From Streptomyces sporangiiformans (GTDB taxonomy: Bacteria > Actinomycetota > Actinomycetes > Streptomycetales > Streptomycetaceae), in assembly GCF_005768555.2 (NCBI RefSeq), contig NZ_VCHX02000158.1:62001-126000 (forward strand): DNA of 64,000 bases, read 5' to 3'. Numbering within the stretch: the stretch's first letter is position 1; each line of letters opens with the position of its first letter. The notes under the pieces are model-generated. The model was given only the letters and a program-made list of their open reading frames with translations, did no database searches and was not told where the DNA came from. A program made the translations under genes and the position numbers. Of the stretch, positions 17,920-27,385 are shown in pieces.

Positions 17920-18870
17920 TCAGGCGCCCGCGGCGATGAGCTCGTCCGCGAGGCTGTTGACCGGCTGCGGAGTGCCGGTGAGATCCAGTACGAAGAGGGG
18001 GATGCCGAGGGAGTCGGCCCGGGAACGGGCGTCCTCCGCGTATCCGGCCAGCGAGAAGTAGACGCAGCCCACCGATTCCGTCATCGCCGTCAGCCACAGG
18101 CACTCCACGTCGCGCAGTGAGGCGGGGCTCAGGGCGGGCTCGACCTGCGCGAGGACTCCGCGTGCCGCGAGTCCTATCCCCGAGGGCGGTCGCTGATCGG
18201 CCCGCCGGATGTCCTGATAGCCGAGCCAGCGGAGGTACAGGGCAGCGACGGTCACGGCGTCCCGGGCGGTACGGATCGTCACGGGCTGGAAGGCGGGGCG
18301 GGGCGCGGACGCCGAGCGGGGGAGGGGGATACGCGGGGCAGGGGTGCCCGGGCCTGTGCCCGATGTCGGGTTTGGCGCCGGGCCCGATGTCGAGTCCGGG
18401 TGGTCGGCGCCTGCATCGGCCCTCCGGGCTCCTGACCCGTCGTCGGTACCTTCGGCCGCCCGGACTTCGGGGCCTGTGCCGGCGTCCGCCCACGGCATCG
18501 GGGGCTCTTCGCCGCTGCCCGGGTCCTGGGCGGCGTCCGCTTCCGTACGGGTGGCGGGCGCCGTGTCGGTGGCGGGCTCCGCCGGCCGTGCGTGCCCGCG
18601 CTGTGCGGGTGGCTCCGTCACCGGTACTCGCAGCACGGTCCCGCAGGAGCAGCCCAGTTCGGGCCGCGGCCACTGGTCCTCTCGTCCGCAGGCCGCGCAG
18701 CGAACCGTGACCCAGTCCTCGTCCCAGGTGTGGTGCGTGACGGGCTCCAGGGCCGCGCGCAGGTCGAGCGCGGGCGTGACGGGTGCTCCGCACGCACAGG
18801 GAAAGGACGGCGCTGTGTAGTGGTGCTCGCGACGGCAGGCCGGGCACCGCACCGGAACGCTCTCTGCCAT
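17920..18870 (-). CDS. zinc-ribbon protein with restriction-endonuclease-like C-terminus
   Basis: A 316-residue protein. The first 85 residues hold four cysteine knuckles (CPAC, CACG, CAAC, CSCG) that fit two zinc ribbons. A disordered acidic Pro/Thr/Ala linker spans about 85-190. The last 120 residues resemble a Mrr-type endonuclease fold (DAVTVAALYLRWLGYQDIRRADQ, then a strand with GIGLAARGVLAQVE). The usual D...ExK catalytic set is not obvious; the QVE here may be a degenerate form. It may bind or once have cut modified DNA. It stands alone between gcl and a GNAT gene. The ATG at 18870 is the first in frame. Confidence 0.6.
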   Translation of the reverse strand: MAESVPVRCPACRREHHYTAPSFPCACGAPVTPALDLRAALEPVTHHTWDEDWVTVRCAACGREDQWPRPELGCSCGTVLRVPVTEPPAQRGHARPAEPATDTAPATRTEADAAQDPGSGEEPPMPWADAGTGPEVRAAEGTDDGSGARRADAGADHPDSTSGPAPNPTSGTGPGTPAPRIPLPRSASAPRPAFQPVTIRTARDAVTVAALYLRWLGYQDIRRADQRPPSGIGLAARGVLAQVEPALSPASLRDVECLWLTAMTESVGCVYFSLAGYAEDARSRADSLGIPLFVLDLTGTPQPVNSLADELIAAGA

Positions 18871-18993
18871 GTCCCCACTCCAGAGACGTCACATCGGGAC
18901 TGCGCCTCCATCGTCCTCCAAGCGGGCCTCCCGCGGCAGGGAGTTGGGGCAACGGACACGTGGGCCCGGTCACGGCGACCCGCGCGCACTCCC

Positions 18994-19022
18994 TTGACGG
19001 TCCCTGGGGCGCCGCTTACATT
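18994..19022 (+). promoter_or_regulatory. promoter of gcl
   Basis: TTGACG at 18994-18999 and TACATT at 19017-19022 are separated by 17 bases, a near-ideal housekeeping sigma promoter. Transcription should start near 19029, about 124 bases before the gcl ATG and inside the first operator box. Confidence 0.7.
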
Positions 19023-19024
19023 GC

Positions 19025-19060
19025 TTCCAAATAGCAGAAGTAATTTTCCGTTATGCGGAA
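19025..19060 (+). promoter_or_regulatory. twin operator boxes in front of gcl
   Basis: Box A TTCCAAATAGCAGAA (19025-19039) and box B TTCCGTTATGCGGAA (19046-19060) start 21 bases apart, two helical turns. Box B is a perfect TTCCG-N5-CGGAA palindrome. They lie at and after the start site, the position expected for a repressor. The same pair, in the same order and spacing, precedes hyi. An IclR-type allantoin/glyoxylate repressor (AllR in Streptomyces) is the likely ligand, by inference. Confidence 0.7.
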
Positions 19061-19152
19061 TTCATGGAATCCCAGGGAAATTCACAGCTCACCGCGGGGC
19101 GCGACGGGAGCTCGAATCCGACGGCCGAAGCAAGCCCGAGCAGGAGTACGCC

Positions 19153-20937
<1,785 letters not shown>

Positions 20938-20963
20938 TACGGCGCCTGCGGCTCGATGGCGGG

Positions 20964-20991
20964 GGGCGGCCGACCGGAAGGTGGGCCGCCC
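20964..20991 (+). terminator. terminator of gcl
   Basis: GGGCGGCC at 20964-20971 pairs with GGCCGCCC at 20984-20991 around a 12-base loop, 26 bases after the gcl stop. Confidence 0.7.
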
Positions 20992-21030
20992 TTCTCCACG
21001 CCTGGGAGCACGAAATCCCTCAGGTGGGAC

Positions 21031-21102
21031 TCAGCCGTGCCCGCTCCCGCCCGAGCCGCAGCTCCGGCCCGAGTTGCAGTTCCAGTGCGCACCGCTGCTC
21101 AT
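21031..21102 (-). CDS. possible 23-residue Gly/Ser/Cys peptide
   Basis: ATG at 21102 would encode MSSGAHWNCNSGRSCGSGGS followed by GHG and a stop. A GGGGGA stretch precedes it, but too close for a standard ribosome site. It lies downstream of glxR beyond a strong terminator and contains two cysteines. The composition is not that of a random shadow frame, but nothing else supports expression. Confidence 0.2.
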   Translation of the reverse strand: MSSGAHWNCNSGRSCGSGGSGHG

Positions 21103-21123
21103 CAGTCCCCCGACCCCCGCTCC

Positions 21124-21154
21124 GAGGCCCGCCGCCCCCGTGCCGGCGGGCCTC
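21124..21154. other. strong hairpin in the gcl-glxR gap
   Basis: GAGGCCCGCCG (21124-21134) and its exact complement (21144-21154) around a 9-base C-rich loop. It could be a back-up terminator for either convergent unit. The rest of the 423-bp gap holds only this and the two other hairpins listed. Confidence 0.5.
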
Positions 21155-21278
21155 GTGCCGAGAATGATGTGCCCGCATCCGGGGGAAGTTGAAGCCCTTG
21201 AGCCAGGTTCAGAGGTTGATTTGAGGGTTCCGTAGGCCCCGTACGCACGCTGGAGTAGGGGCGCGGCGGGGTGTGGCT

Positions 21279-21336
21279 CCGGGTGGCGCTGTGGCTTGGG
21301 CGCGACAGGACAGGTGTCAGCCACGGCGCCACCCGG
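21279..21336 (-). terminator. terminator of the hyi-glxR operon
   Basis: An 18-bp stem (21279-21296 with 21319-21336) with one G-U type mismatch and a 22-base loop, 25 bases after the glxR stop. It would also work in the opposite direction. Confidence 0.75.
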
Positions 21337-21360
21337 AGGGCTGTCGGGCGCGGGCCCAGG

Positions 21361-22254
21361 TCAGACGTGCGTGCCGGAGAGACGCTCGACGGCTCGCAGC
21401 AGGGCCGAGTGGTCCAGGTCGCCGTCGCCCTGGGCGCGTAGTGAGGCGACGAGTTGGGCGACCACGGCGCCGGTCGGCAGTGCGGCGCCGACTCGGCGGG
21501 CGGCGTCCGTGACGATGCCCATGTCCTTGTGGTGCAGGTCGATGCGGAAGCCCGGCTTGTAGTCGCGGTTCAGGAAGTTGTCCTTCTTGCGCGTCAGCAC
21601 GGTGGAACCCGCGAGCCCGCCGCCCAGGACGTCGAGCGCGGCGTCGAGGTCCACGCCGGACTTCTCCAGGAAGACCACGGCCTCGGCGCACGCCTGGATG
21701 TTCACCGCGACGATCAGCTGGTTCGCGGCCTTCACGGTCTGGCCGGAGCCGTGCGGGCCGCACAGCACGATCGTCTTGCCGAGCGCCTCGAAGACCGGTT
21801 TCGCCTGCTCGAAGTCGGCCTGGTCGCCGCCGACCATGATGGACAGCACGGCCTCGACGGCACCGGCCTCACCGCCGGACACCGGGGCGTCGAGGACGCG
21901 TATGCCCTTGTCCGAGGCTGCCTCGGCCAGGTCGATCGAGGTCTGCGGGGTGATGGACGACATGTCGATCAGGAGCGCGCCGGGCCTCGCGTTCTCCAGG
22001 ATGCCGCCGGGGCCGTACGAGACGGCCTCGACCTGCGGGGACGCGGGCACCATGGTGATCACGACGTCGGCGTCCCGCACGGCTTCGGCGATCGATCCGG
22101 CCGCGGTGCCGCCGGCGGCGGCCAGGCGGTCGAGCTTGTCCCGCTCCAGGGTGTAGCCGGTGACGTCGTAGCCCGCCTTGATCAGGTTCTCGGACATGGG
22201 GGAGCCCATGATGCCGAGCCCGATCCACGCGACCTTGGGAAGCGTGCTGCTCAT
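21361..22254 (-). CDS. glxR: tartronate-semialdehyde reductase (2-hydroxy-3-oxopropionate reductase)
   Basis: A 297-residue beta-hydroxyacid dehydrogenase that reduces tartronate semialdehyde to D-glycerate. The NAD(P)-binding start is KVAWIGLGIMGSPMSENLIKAGYDV. The substrate signature is DAPVSGGEAGAVEAVLSIMVGG, and the catalytic lysine is in GSGQTVKAANQLIV. GarR/GlxR-type enzymes share this pattern; close relatives such as 3-hydroxyisobutyrate dehydrogenase are less likely given the neighbours. The gene follows hyi by 100 bases and is convergent with gcl, so the three cover glyoxylate to glycerate. A large hairpin ends the operon. Confidence 0.93.
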   Translation of the reverse strand: MSSTLPKVAWIGLGIMGSPMSENLIKAGYDVTGYTLERDKLDRLAAAGGTAAGSIAEAVRDADVVITMVPASPQVEAVSYGPGGILENARPGALLIDMSSITPQTSIDLAEAASDKGIRVLDAPVSGGEAGAVEAVLSIMVGGDQADFEQAKPVFEALGKTIVLCGPHGSGQTVKAANQLIVAVNIQACAEAVVFLEKSGVDLDAALDVLGGGLAGSTVLTRKKDNFLNRDYKPGFRIDLHHKDMGIVTDAARRVGAALPTGAVVAQLVASLRAQGDGDLDHSALLRAVERLSGTHV

Positions 22255-22354
22255 GAGGGTGCCTCTCTGACTCCTGTGTTACGTCTATGGGTTGCCGGGC
22301 CTGGTCTGGTACGGGTCGCCGGGTCTCGTCCGTGGGGTGTCGTGGCGGGCTGTG

Positions 22355-23224
22355 TCACCGGGCCGCGCGTGCCTCCGGCGGGAGCCAGGCGAAGGACTCG
22401 GTGCTCGGGCGGTCGCCCGGCTTGTACTCCAGGCCGACCCAGCCCTCGTAACCCGCCTTCTTCAGCCGCCCGAGGAGGTCTGCCAGCGGGAGCGTCCCCG
22501 TGCCGGGGGCACCGCGGCCGGGGTTGTCGGCGATCTGGACGTGGCCGGTCTTCGCGGCGTGGCGCTCGATCACCGACGGGAGGTCCTCGCCGTTCATGGA
22601 CAGGTGGTAGAGGTCCATGAGGAACTTGGCGTTGCCGAGGCCGGTCGCCTCGTTGACCTTGTCGACGACGCCGATGCCCGCCGAGGCGGTCACCAGCGGG
22701 TAGTGCGGCGACTCGGGCCGGTTGAGGGTCTCGATGAGCAGGATGGCGCCGATGCGGCTCGCGGCGCGGGCCGCGAGCACCAGATTCTCCAGTGCGAGCG
22801 CGTCCTGCTCGTCCGGTGTCACGCCGTCGACGCGGTTGCCGTACAGGGCGTTGAGGGCCGTGCAGCCCAGGGACTGGGCGAAGTCCGCCGCCACGTCGAC
22901 GTTCGCGCGGAACTTCTCGGACTCCTCGCCCGGGATCGACAGCGCACCCCGGTCCGGGCCCGGCAGCTGCCCGGCATAGAAGTTCAGGCCCGTCAGTTGG
23001 ACGTCCGCGTCCTCGATCGCCCTTTTCAGCGCGTCGAGTTCGGTCCGCTCGGGGACGGGGGAGTCGACCCAGGGCCACCACAGTTCCACCGCGGTGAAGC
23101 CGGCCGCCGCGGCGGCCGCGGGGCGTTGCAGCAGCGGGAGTTCCGTGAAGAGGATCGACAGGTTGACGTCGAAGCGCTGCTCTGCGGCTGTGCCCCATTC
23201 CGAACCTGATGCAGAACCTGGCAT
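22355..23224 (-). CDS. hyi: hydroxypyruvate isomerase
   Basis: A 289-residue TIM-barrel isomerase interconverting hydroxypyruvate and tartronate semialdehyde. The family start RFDVNLSILFTELPLLQR is followed by AGFTAVELWWPW, the metal-site region ILLIETLNRPESPHYPL with the glutamate, LMDLYHLSMNGEDLPSVI, and VGLEYKPGDRPSTESFAWL near the C-terminus. About 20 residues precede the conserved start, so the ATG at 23224 may be slightly too early, though no later ATG exists before the core. AAGGAG lies about 13 bases upstream. It is the first gene of hyi-glxR, with the twin boxes immediately upstream. Confidence 0.93.
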   Translation of the reverse strand: MPGSASGSEWGTAAEQRFDVNLSILFTELPLLQRPAAAAAAGFTAVELWWPWVDSPVPERTELDALKRAIEDADVQLTGLNFYAGQLPGPDRGALSIPGEESEKFRANVDVAADFAQSLGCTALNALYGNRVDGVTPDEQDALALENLVLAARAASRIGAILLIETLNRPESPHYPLVTASAGIGVVDKVNEATGLGNAKFLMDLYHLSMNGEDLPSVIERHAAKTGHVQIADNPGRGAPGTGTLPLADLLGRLKKAGYEGWVGLEYKPGDRPSTESFAWLPPEARAAR

Positions 23225-23240
23225 GGGAAGGCGACGCTCC

Positions 23241-23276
23241 TTCCGTATTGTGGAAACTATTTTCTGTTCAATGGAA
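23241..23276 (-). promoter_or_regulatory. twin operator boxes in front of hyi
   Basis: Read toward hyi: box A TTCCATTGAACAGAA (23276-23262), then box B TTCCACAATACGGAA (23255-23241), starts 21 bases apart. Both match the pair at gcl in order, spacing and half-sites (TTCCA-N5-CAGAA, then TTCC-rich CGGAA). They lie just after the -10 element. Confidence 0.7.
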
Positions 23277-23305
23277 GACTGCCCGTGGTTCAGGACGACT
23301 GTCAA
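23276..23305 (-). promoter_or_regulatory. promoter of hyi-glxR
   Basis: TTGACA (23305-23300) followed after 18 bases by CAGTCT (23281-23276) on the minus strand. The -35 is perfect and the -10 weak. Box A begins at the last base of the -10. Confidence 0.5.
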
Positions 23306-23335
23306 GGGTGCGGCCCGCTACACGCCACGAAAGAA

Positions 23336-23362
23336 CGCCCCCGCGCGGGAGGCGCGGGGGCG
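23336..23362 (-). terminator. terminator of the mce operon
   Basis: An 11-bp perfect stem (CGCCCCCGCGC at 23336-23346, complement at 23352-23362) with a 5-base GGGAG loop, 20 bases beyond the last mce-operon stop. Confidence 0.85.
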
Positions 23363-23382
23363 CTGCTGCGGTGGCCGACGGA

Positions 23383-24162
23383 TCAGAGCGCGTCGACGGC
23401 ACTCACCTTCCAGCCCTCGGAGGTACGGGTGAGCGTCATCCGCACCCGGTTCAGGTCCACGCGGGGACCTGAGACCTGGGTGCTCCTGGTCACCTGGTTG
23501 ACGAAGAGCAGCACGACCGCCTTGTCCGGCGAGGCCGACACGACGGAGGCCGCGGGGGCGCCGTCGGCGGGTTCCACCACCGTGGCCTTCACCACGCCCT
23601 GGTACTTCCTGGCTGTCGGCCCCACCACCGTCTTCGTGGTCTTCCCGTACTCGTCACGGAAGTCCCCGGTGAGATGGGCGCGCGCCGCGGCGAAGTCGCG
23701 GTCCAGATGCCGGTGGTCGTACGACAACACGACGGGTGCCGCCTTCCGCGCGGCCGCGAGCGCCTCTCCCCGCGCCTGCTCGGCCCGCCGCCCGTCCCGG
23801 TACTGCCACCCGAGCACGGCGACCGCGATCAGACCCGCGACGAGCAGGACGGCGAGCACGACGACGAGTACGACGGGGTACGCCTTCCTTCTCGCCGGAG
23901 GATCCTCCTCGAAGGACTCCGGCGACGGCTCGGGCGGGTCGTCCCAGCCGTCCGGCCTCTCGATGAGCACGGTGCGCCCGGACCGTCGGGTATCGACGGA
24001 GCCGCGCTCCACACGATCCTTGCGCTCCACACGATCCTTGCGCTCCACACGATCCGCACCCTCCACGCGTTCCACGCGCTTCGCCGCCGCGCGGGCGGCC
24101 GCCGTCAGGGTGCGGCGGGCGGATGAACCGGCACCGCGCCCCCGGGTGGTCAGGTTCGCCAC
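23383..24162 (-). CDS. Mce-associated membrane protein (distal)
   Basis: A protein of about 259 residues. The first 90 are cytoplasmic, highly charged and contain a VERKDR tandem repeat. A single membrane helix follows (AYPVVLVVVLAVLLVAGLIAVAVL), then a roughly 140-residue extracellular domain of the Mas/VirB8-like type (YDHRHLDRDFAAARAHLTGDFRDEYGKTT). Such proteins accompany Mce lipid importers in actinomycetes and are thought to stabilise them. I chose the GTG at 24162, which has AGGAGAAA eight bases upstream, over the GTG at 24177. It is the last gene of the mce operon, with a terminator right after it. Confidence 0.85.
   Translation of the reverse strand: MANLTTRGRGAGSSARRTLTAAARAAAKRVERVEGADRVERKDRVERKDRVERGSVDTRRSGRTVLIERPDGWDDPPEPSPESFEEDPPARRKAYPVVLVVVLAVLLVAGLIAVAVLGWQYRDGRRAEQARGEALAAARKAAPVVLSYDHRHLDRDFAAARAHLTGDFRDEYGKTTKTVVGPTARKYQGVVKATVVEPADGAPAASVVSASPDKAVVLLFVNQVTRSTQVSGPRVDLNRVRMTLTRTSEGWKVSAVDAL
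24006..24059 (-). repeat. 18-bp in-frame tandem repeat
   Basis: Three adjacent copies of GCTCCACACGATCCTTGC (the third varies at its end) encode the charged VERKDR repeat in the cytoplasmic region of the Mce-associated protein. A fourth, diverged copy follows. Confidence 0.85.
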
Positions 24163-24225
24163 GGTCTTTCTCCTCACTGGCTTACGGGTCGTACGAGACT
24201 GGTCTCGCGGCGGGGCGGGGTGCGG

Positions 24226-24852
24226 TCAGCCGACGAACTCGACGTCGGACGTCAGCCAGCGGCCGCCCTTCAGGACGAGGTCGAGCTGCAACCGGTAGGT
24301 GCGCGCCTCCCCGGCGGGCACGGCGGTGTTGGTCACCTTGCTGTCGGCGACCACCAGGACACGGGCCGAGCGCTCGTCGGACCGTGCGATGCCCGCCTCG
24401 AGGACCTGGCCCTCGGACACCGACTTGTTCTGGGCGACCAGCTTGGTCAGCTCCTCGGTCTGCGCGGCGAACTGTTTCTTGAAGTCGCCGGTGGCACCCT
24501 TCAGCACGTTCCCGCTGTCCCGGTCGTAGTGCCGGTAGTCGAGCGAGGTGAAGTTCAGCGCCGACTGACGGGCCGCCGCGAGGATGTCCTGGCGCCGCTG
24601 GTCCGCCTCGTGCTGCTCGTACAGCTGGACGCTCAGCCAGATGGTCAGCGCGGTCACCACGGCCGTCGTCACGGCGAGCCCCGCCGACAGCGCCCTGCGC
24701 CGCAGGCCGCCGCTCGTGTCGGAGCTCGCGCTCACGTCGGAGCCCGATCCAGTGCCGGAGCCTGCGCTCATGTCAGAGCCCTTGCTCATGTCGGAACCCT
24801 CGTTCATGTCCTCAGAACCCTCGTTCATGACATCGGTCCCACGAGAAGCCAT
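24226..24852 (-). CDS. Mce-associated membrane protein (proximal)
   Basis: A 208-residue single-pass protein. A Ser/Gly/Met/Asp-rich cytoplasmic N-terminus (about 1-48) has the repeated element SDMS. One membrane helix follows (LAVTTAVVTALTIWLSVQLYE), then an extracellular domain with the same core as its downstream neighbour (FTSLDYRHYDRDSGNVLKGATGDFKKQF). The ATG at 24852 has AAGGAG eight bases upstream and overlaps the end of the preceding mce gene by 28 bases. Two such genes after the Mce set is the usual actinomycete arrangement. Confidence 0.87.
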   Translation of the reverse strand: MASRGTDVMNEGSEDMNEGSDMSKGSDMSAGSGTGSGSDVSASSDTSGGLRRRALSAGLAVTTAVVTALTIWLSVQLYEQHEADQRRQDILAAARQSALNFTSLDYRHYDRDSGNVLKGATGDFKKQFAAQTEELTKLVAQNKSVSEGQVLEAGIARSDERSARVLVVADSKVTNTAVPAGEARTYRLQLDLVLKGGRWLTSDVEFVG

Positions 24853-26102
24853 TGCCACGACTCCTTTCCGAACACGGTCTGCTGTCCGCCCGTCGAGCCG
24901 ATCTCGACGGACGTTCCGTCCGGACCGGTGGCGGTGCCGGTCTCCGGGTCGTATGGCGCGATGTACGCGGCCTGGTCGGCGCCGCCGGAACCGGCCGACG
25001 CGCCGGGGGCGTTCTGCGCGCCGCGCACCGAGGTGTCGCTGCCGCGCGGGGCCGTGCAGCGCGCGTCGGTGTTCGCCGGGCGCGTGCTGGTGTCGGCGGG
25101 GTCGCGGCGTCCTGTCCCGTATCCCTGGGTGCACGGCGGCGGGTCGTCGGCGTTGACGACCATCCCGAAGTGGGTGGTGCCGTCGCCCGGGATGACGGTG
25201 TAGCTGCCCGCGACCACCACCGGGAACGTGACCAGGGCCTGCTCCACGCCGGGCAGCCGCGCCAGCGTGACCTGGCCGCCGCTGATGAGATTGGCCAGCA
25301 GGACCGGCAGATGCGGCCCGGTGGACTTCAGCAGGGAGTTCACCTCCTGCGCGGCCGGCACCGTGTTGCCGATCAGCTTGCGCAGATCCCCGTCACTCGA
25401 CTTCAACTGGGCGGTGAGCGCCGCCAGATCGCGGGAGAACGACTTGATGGACGAGCCCTGGTCCGCCTGCGTCTTGAGGACCTTCCGTGCGTCCTCGATC
25501 AGCGAGATGGTCTGCGGGAGCGAGTCGGACGCCGACTCGACGAGCGAGTTGCCCGAGTCCACCAGCCGGCTCAGCCGCGGTCCGGTGCCGGAGAAGGCCT
25601 TGCCCAACTCGTCGACGGTGACCCGTAGATCGTCCTTGCCGACCGAGGTGACCAGCCGGTCGAGACTGAGGACCATGTCAGTGGTGGGCAGCGGAACCCG
25701 GGTGCGGTCGCGCGGGATCGAGCTGCCGTCGAGCAGGTACGGGCCGCCGGAGGCGCGCGGCTGAAGATCGACGTACTGCTCGCCCACCGCCGAACGGTTG
25801 GCCACCACGGCGAGGGTGTCCGCCGGGATGCGCGGCCCGTCGTCCTCGATGTCGAGGGAGACCGAGACACCGTCGGAACCGGTGAGCCGCAGCGCGCCGA
25901 CCCGGCCCACCGGCACCCCGCGATAGGTGACCTCGGCGCCGGGGAAGACCCCTCCGGAGTCGGCGAAGTCCGCCCGCACGGTGTAACCGCGGTCGAGGAG
26001 GCCGTCCACCAGGCCCGTGTACTCGACGCCGACATAGGACACCCCGACGGCGGTGACGGTGGCGAAGGCGAGCAGCTGAGCCTTGACCGTACGTGTGATC
26101 AC
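24825..26102 (-). CDS. Mce family protein (sixth, MceF position)
   Basis: A 425-residue Mce protein. An N-terminal membrane anchor (KAQLLAFATVTAVGVSYVGVEY) is followed by the MlaD/Mce domain (about 35-115: YTVRADFADSGGVFPGAEVTYRGVPVGRVGAL), then a long helical needle segment (about 130-290) and a polar C-terminus with a lone cysteine pair and an acidic tail. Mce proteins form a hexameric tube that guides lipids or sterols from the envelope to the YrbE permease. The GTG at 26102 overlaps the preceding stop by four bases. Confidence 0.9.
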   Translation of the reverse strand: MITRTVKAQLLAFATVTAVGVSYVGVEYTGLVDGLLDRGYTVRADFADSGGVFPGAEVTYRGVPVGRVGALRLTGSDGVSVSLDIEDDGPRIPADTLAVVANRSAVGEQYVDLQPRASGGPYLLDGSSIPRDRTRVPLPTTDMVLSLDRLVTSVGKDDLRVTVDELGKAFSGTGPRLSRLVDSGNSLVESASDSLPQTISLIEDARKVLKTQADQGSSIKSFSRDLAALTAQLKSSDGDLRKLIGNTVPAAQEVNSLLKSTGPHLPVLLANLISGGQVTLARLPGVEQALVTFPVVVAGSYTVIPGDGTTHFGMVVNADDPPPCTQGYGTGRRDPADTSTRPANTDARCTAPRGSDTSVRGAQNAPGASAGSGGADQAAYIAPYDPETGTATGPDGTSVEIGSTGGQQTVFGKESWQWLLVGPMS

Positions 26103-27385
26103 GGCTGTATCCCCTTCAGCATGAGCTCCGCGAGCGCGAGATCGATCCCTGGTGGCAGGCCGCCCGAGGTTCCGTAGGAGGCATAGCCGCTCGTGCACAC
26201 CGGTGGGCACAGCGGGCCGCCGTCCGAGGGGGCCGAGGGCTCGGCCGGTGCGTCCGGCAGATCAGGGGTGTCCGGAGTGTCCGGCAGTGAGGTGGGCAGC
26301 GGTACGCCCGGGACTTCCGGGAGTTCGGGCAGGTCCGGGCCCTCGGGCTCGTCCTTGCCTCCCCCGTCCTTCTCGCCGGGCTTGTCGGTGAGGTTGCCGT
26401 AGATGCCCGCCAGATCGAGGTCGGCGGTCACCTTGAGGTTGACGTAGTCGCCCTTGACGGCGTCGACGGCGTTGCGCGGGAACGGGTAAGTGGTCAGCAG
26501 TTCGAGGGAGTTGGGCAGATCGTCGCCCGCCTTGTTCAGCTGCTGCAGGATCGGCCTCAGCTGCTTCAGGTTCGCGACCGTGTCGTCCCGCGAGGCGTTG
26601 ACCACCTTGGTGCCCGTCGTGCCGAGCTTGGACAGCGCGGTGAGCATCCTGGTCAGGTCGCGTCGCTGGTCGGCGAGGACCTTCAGTGCGGGCGGCATGG
26701 TGTCGACGGCACGGGCGATGGTCTTCTTCTCCTTGCCCAGCCGTTTGGCCAGCCGGTCGATGCCCTTGAGCGCACGCACGATGTCCTTGCGCTGCTTGTC
26801 CAGGCCGCCGAGGAAGGTGTTCAGCTCCTTGAGGAGGGACTTGACCCGGTTCTCCCGGCCCGCCAGGGCCTTGTTGAGCTCCACGGTGATCGTCTTGAGC
26901 TGGGCCACTCCGCCGCCATTGAGGAGCGCGGACAGGGCGGACAGCACTTCCTCGATCTCCGGGTTCCGGCCGCTGCGGGACAGCGGGATCCGGTCGCCGT
27001 CGCCGAGCCGGCCCACCGGGGCGGCGTCCGGCGGGGCGGACAGTGCCACGTACTTCTCGCCGAGCATGCTGGTCTGCCGCAGCTCGGCGACCGCGTTGCC
27101 GGGCAGCTTCACCGAGTCGGCGACCCGCAGCCGCACCCGAGCGTGCCACCCGGCCAGCTCCACCTTCTCGACGGCGCCCACGGTGACGTTGTTGACCTTC
27201 ACGGCGGACTGCGGCACCAGGTCGAGTACGTCCCTGAACTCGACCGTGACGTGGTAGGCGTGGCCGTCCGCGGCGGCGCCACCGGGCAGCTGGACGTCGT
27301 ACCAGCCGTTGAACTCGCAGCCGGACAGCAGCATCGAACCGACGGCCGCCCACGCGACCGCCCCGCCCTTTCGCAGCAGGCTCAT
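26099..27385 (-). CDS. Mce family lipoprotein (MceE position)
   Basis: A 428-residue protein with a lipoprotein signal: a basic start, a hydrophobic core and the lipobox LSGC at 20-23, matching the LprK/MceE type that tethers the Mce hexamer to the membrane. The Mce domain (about 45-125) includes VNNVTVGAVEKVEL. Helical repeats rich in Lys/Leu follow to about 330, then a Pro/Glu/Asp-rich linker and a C-terminal CPPVC motif. The ATG overlaps the previous stop by four bases. Confidence 0.9.
   Translation of the reverse strand: MSLLRKGGAVAWAAVGSMLLSGCEFNGWYDVQLPGGAAADGHAYHVTVEFRDVLDLVPQSAVKVNNVTVGAVEKVELAGWHARVRLRVADSVKLPGNAVAELRQTSMLGEKYVALSAPPDAAPVGRLGDGDRIPLSRSGRNPEIEEVLSALSALLNGGGVAQLKTITVELNKALAGRENRVKSLLKELNTFLGGLDKQRKDIVRALKGIDRLAKRLGKEKKTIARAVDTMPPALKVLADQRRDLTRMLTALSKLGTTGTKVVNASRDDTVANLKQLRPILQQLNKAGDDLPNSLELLTTYPFPRNAVDAVKGDYVNLKVTADLDLAGIYGNLTDKPGEKDGGGKDEPEGPDLPELPEVPGVPLPTSLPDTPDTPDLPDAPAEPSAPSDGGPLCPPVCTSGYASYGTSGGLPPGIDLALAELMLKGIQP

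Noticed and set aside
18592..19152. N-terminal extension of gcl
   Set aside because: It contains the promoter, twin boxes and ribosome site and has no similarity to carboligases; the ATG at 19153 gives the family length.
21124..21154. Hairpins in the gcl-glxR gap considered as a riboswitch
   Set aside because: The gap lies downstream of two convergent units, so the structures fit terminators; no start of a gene follows.
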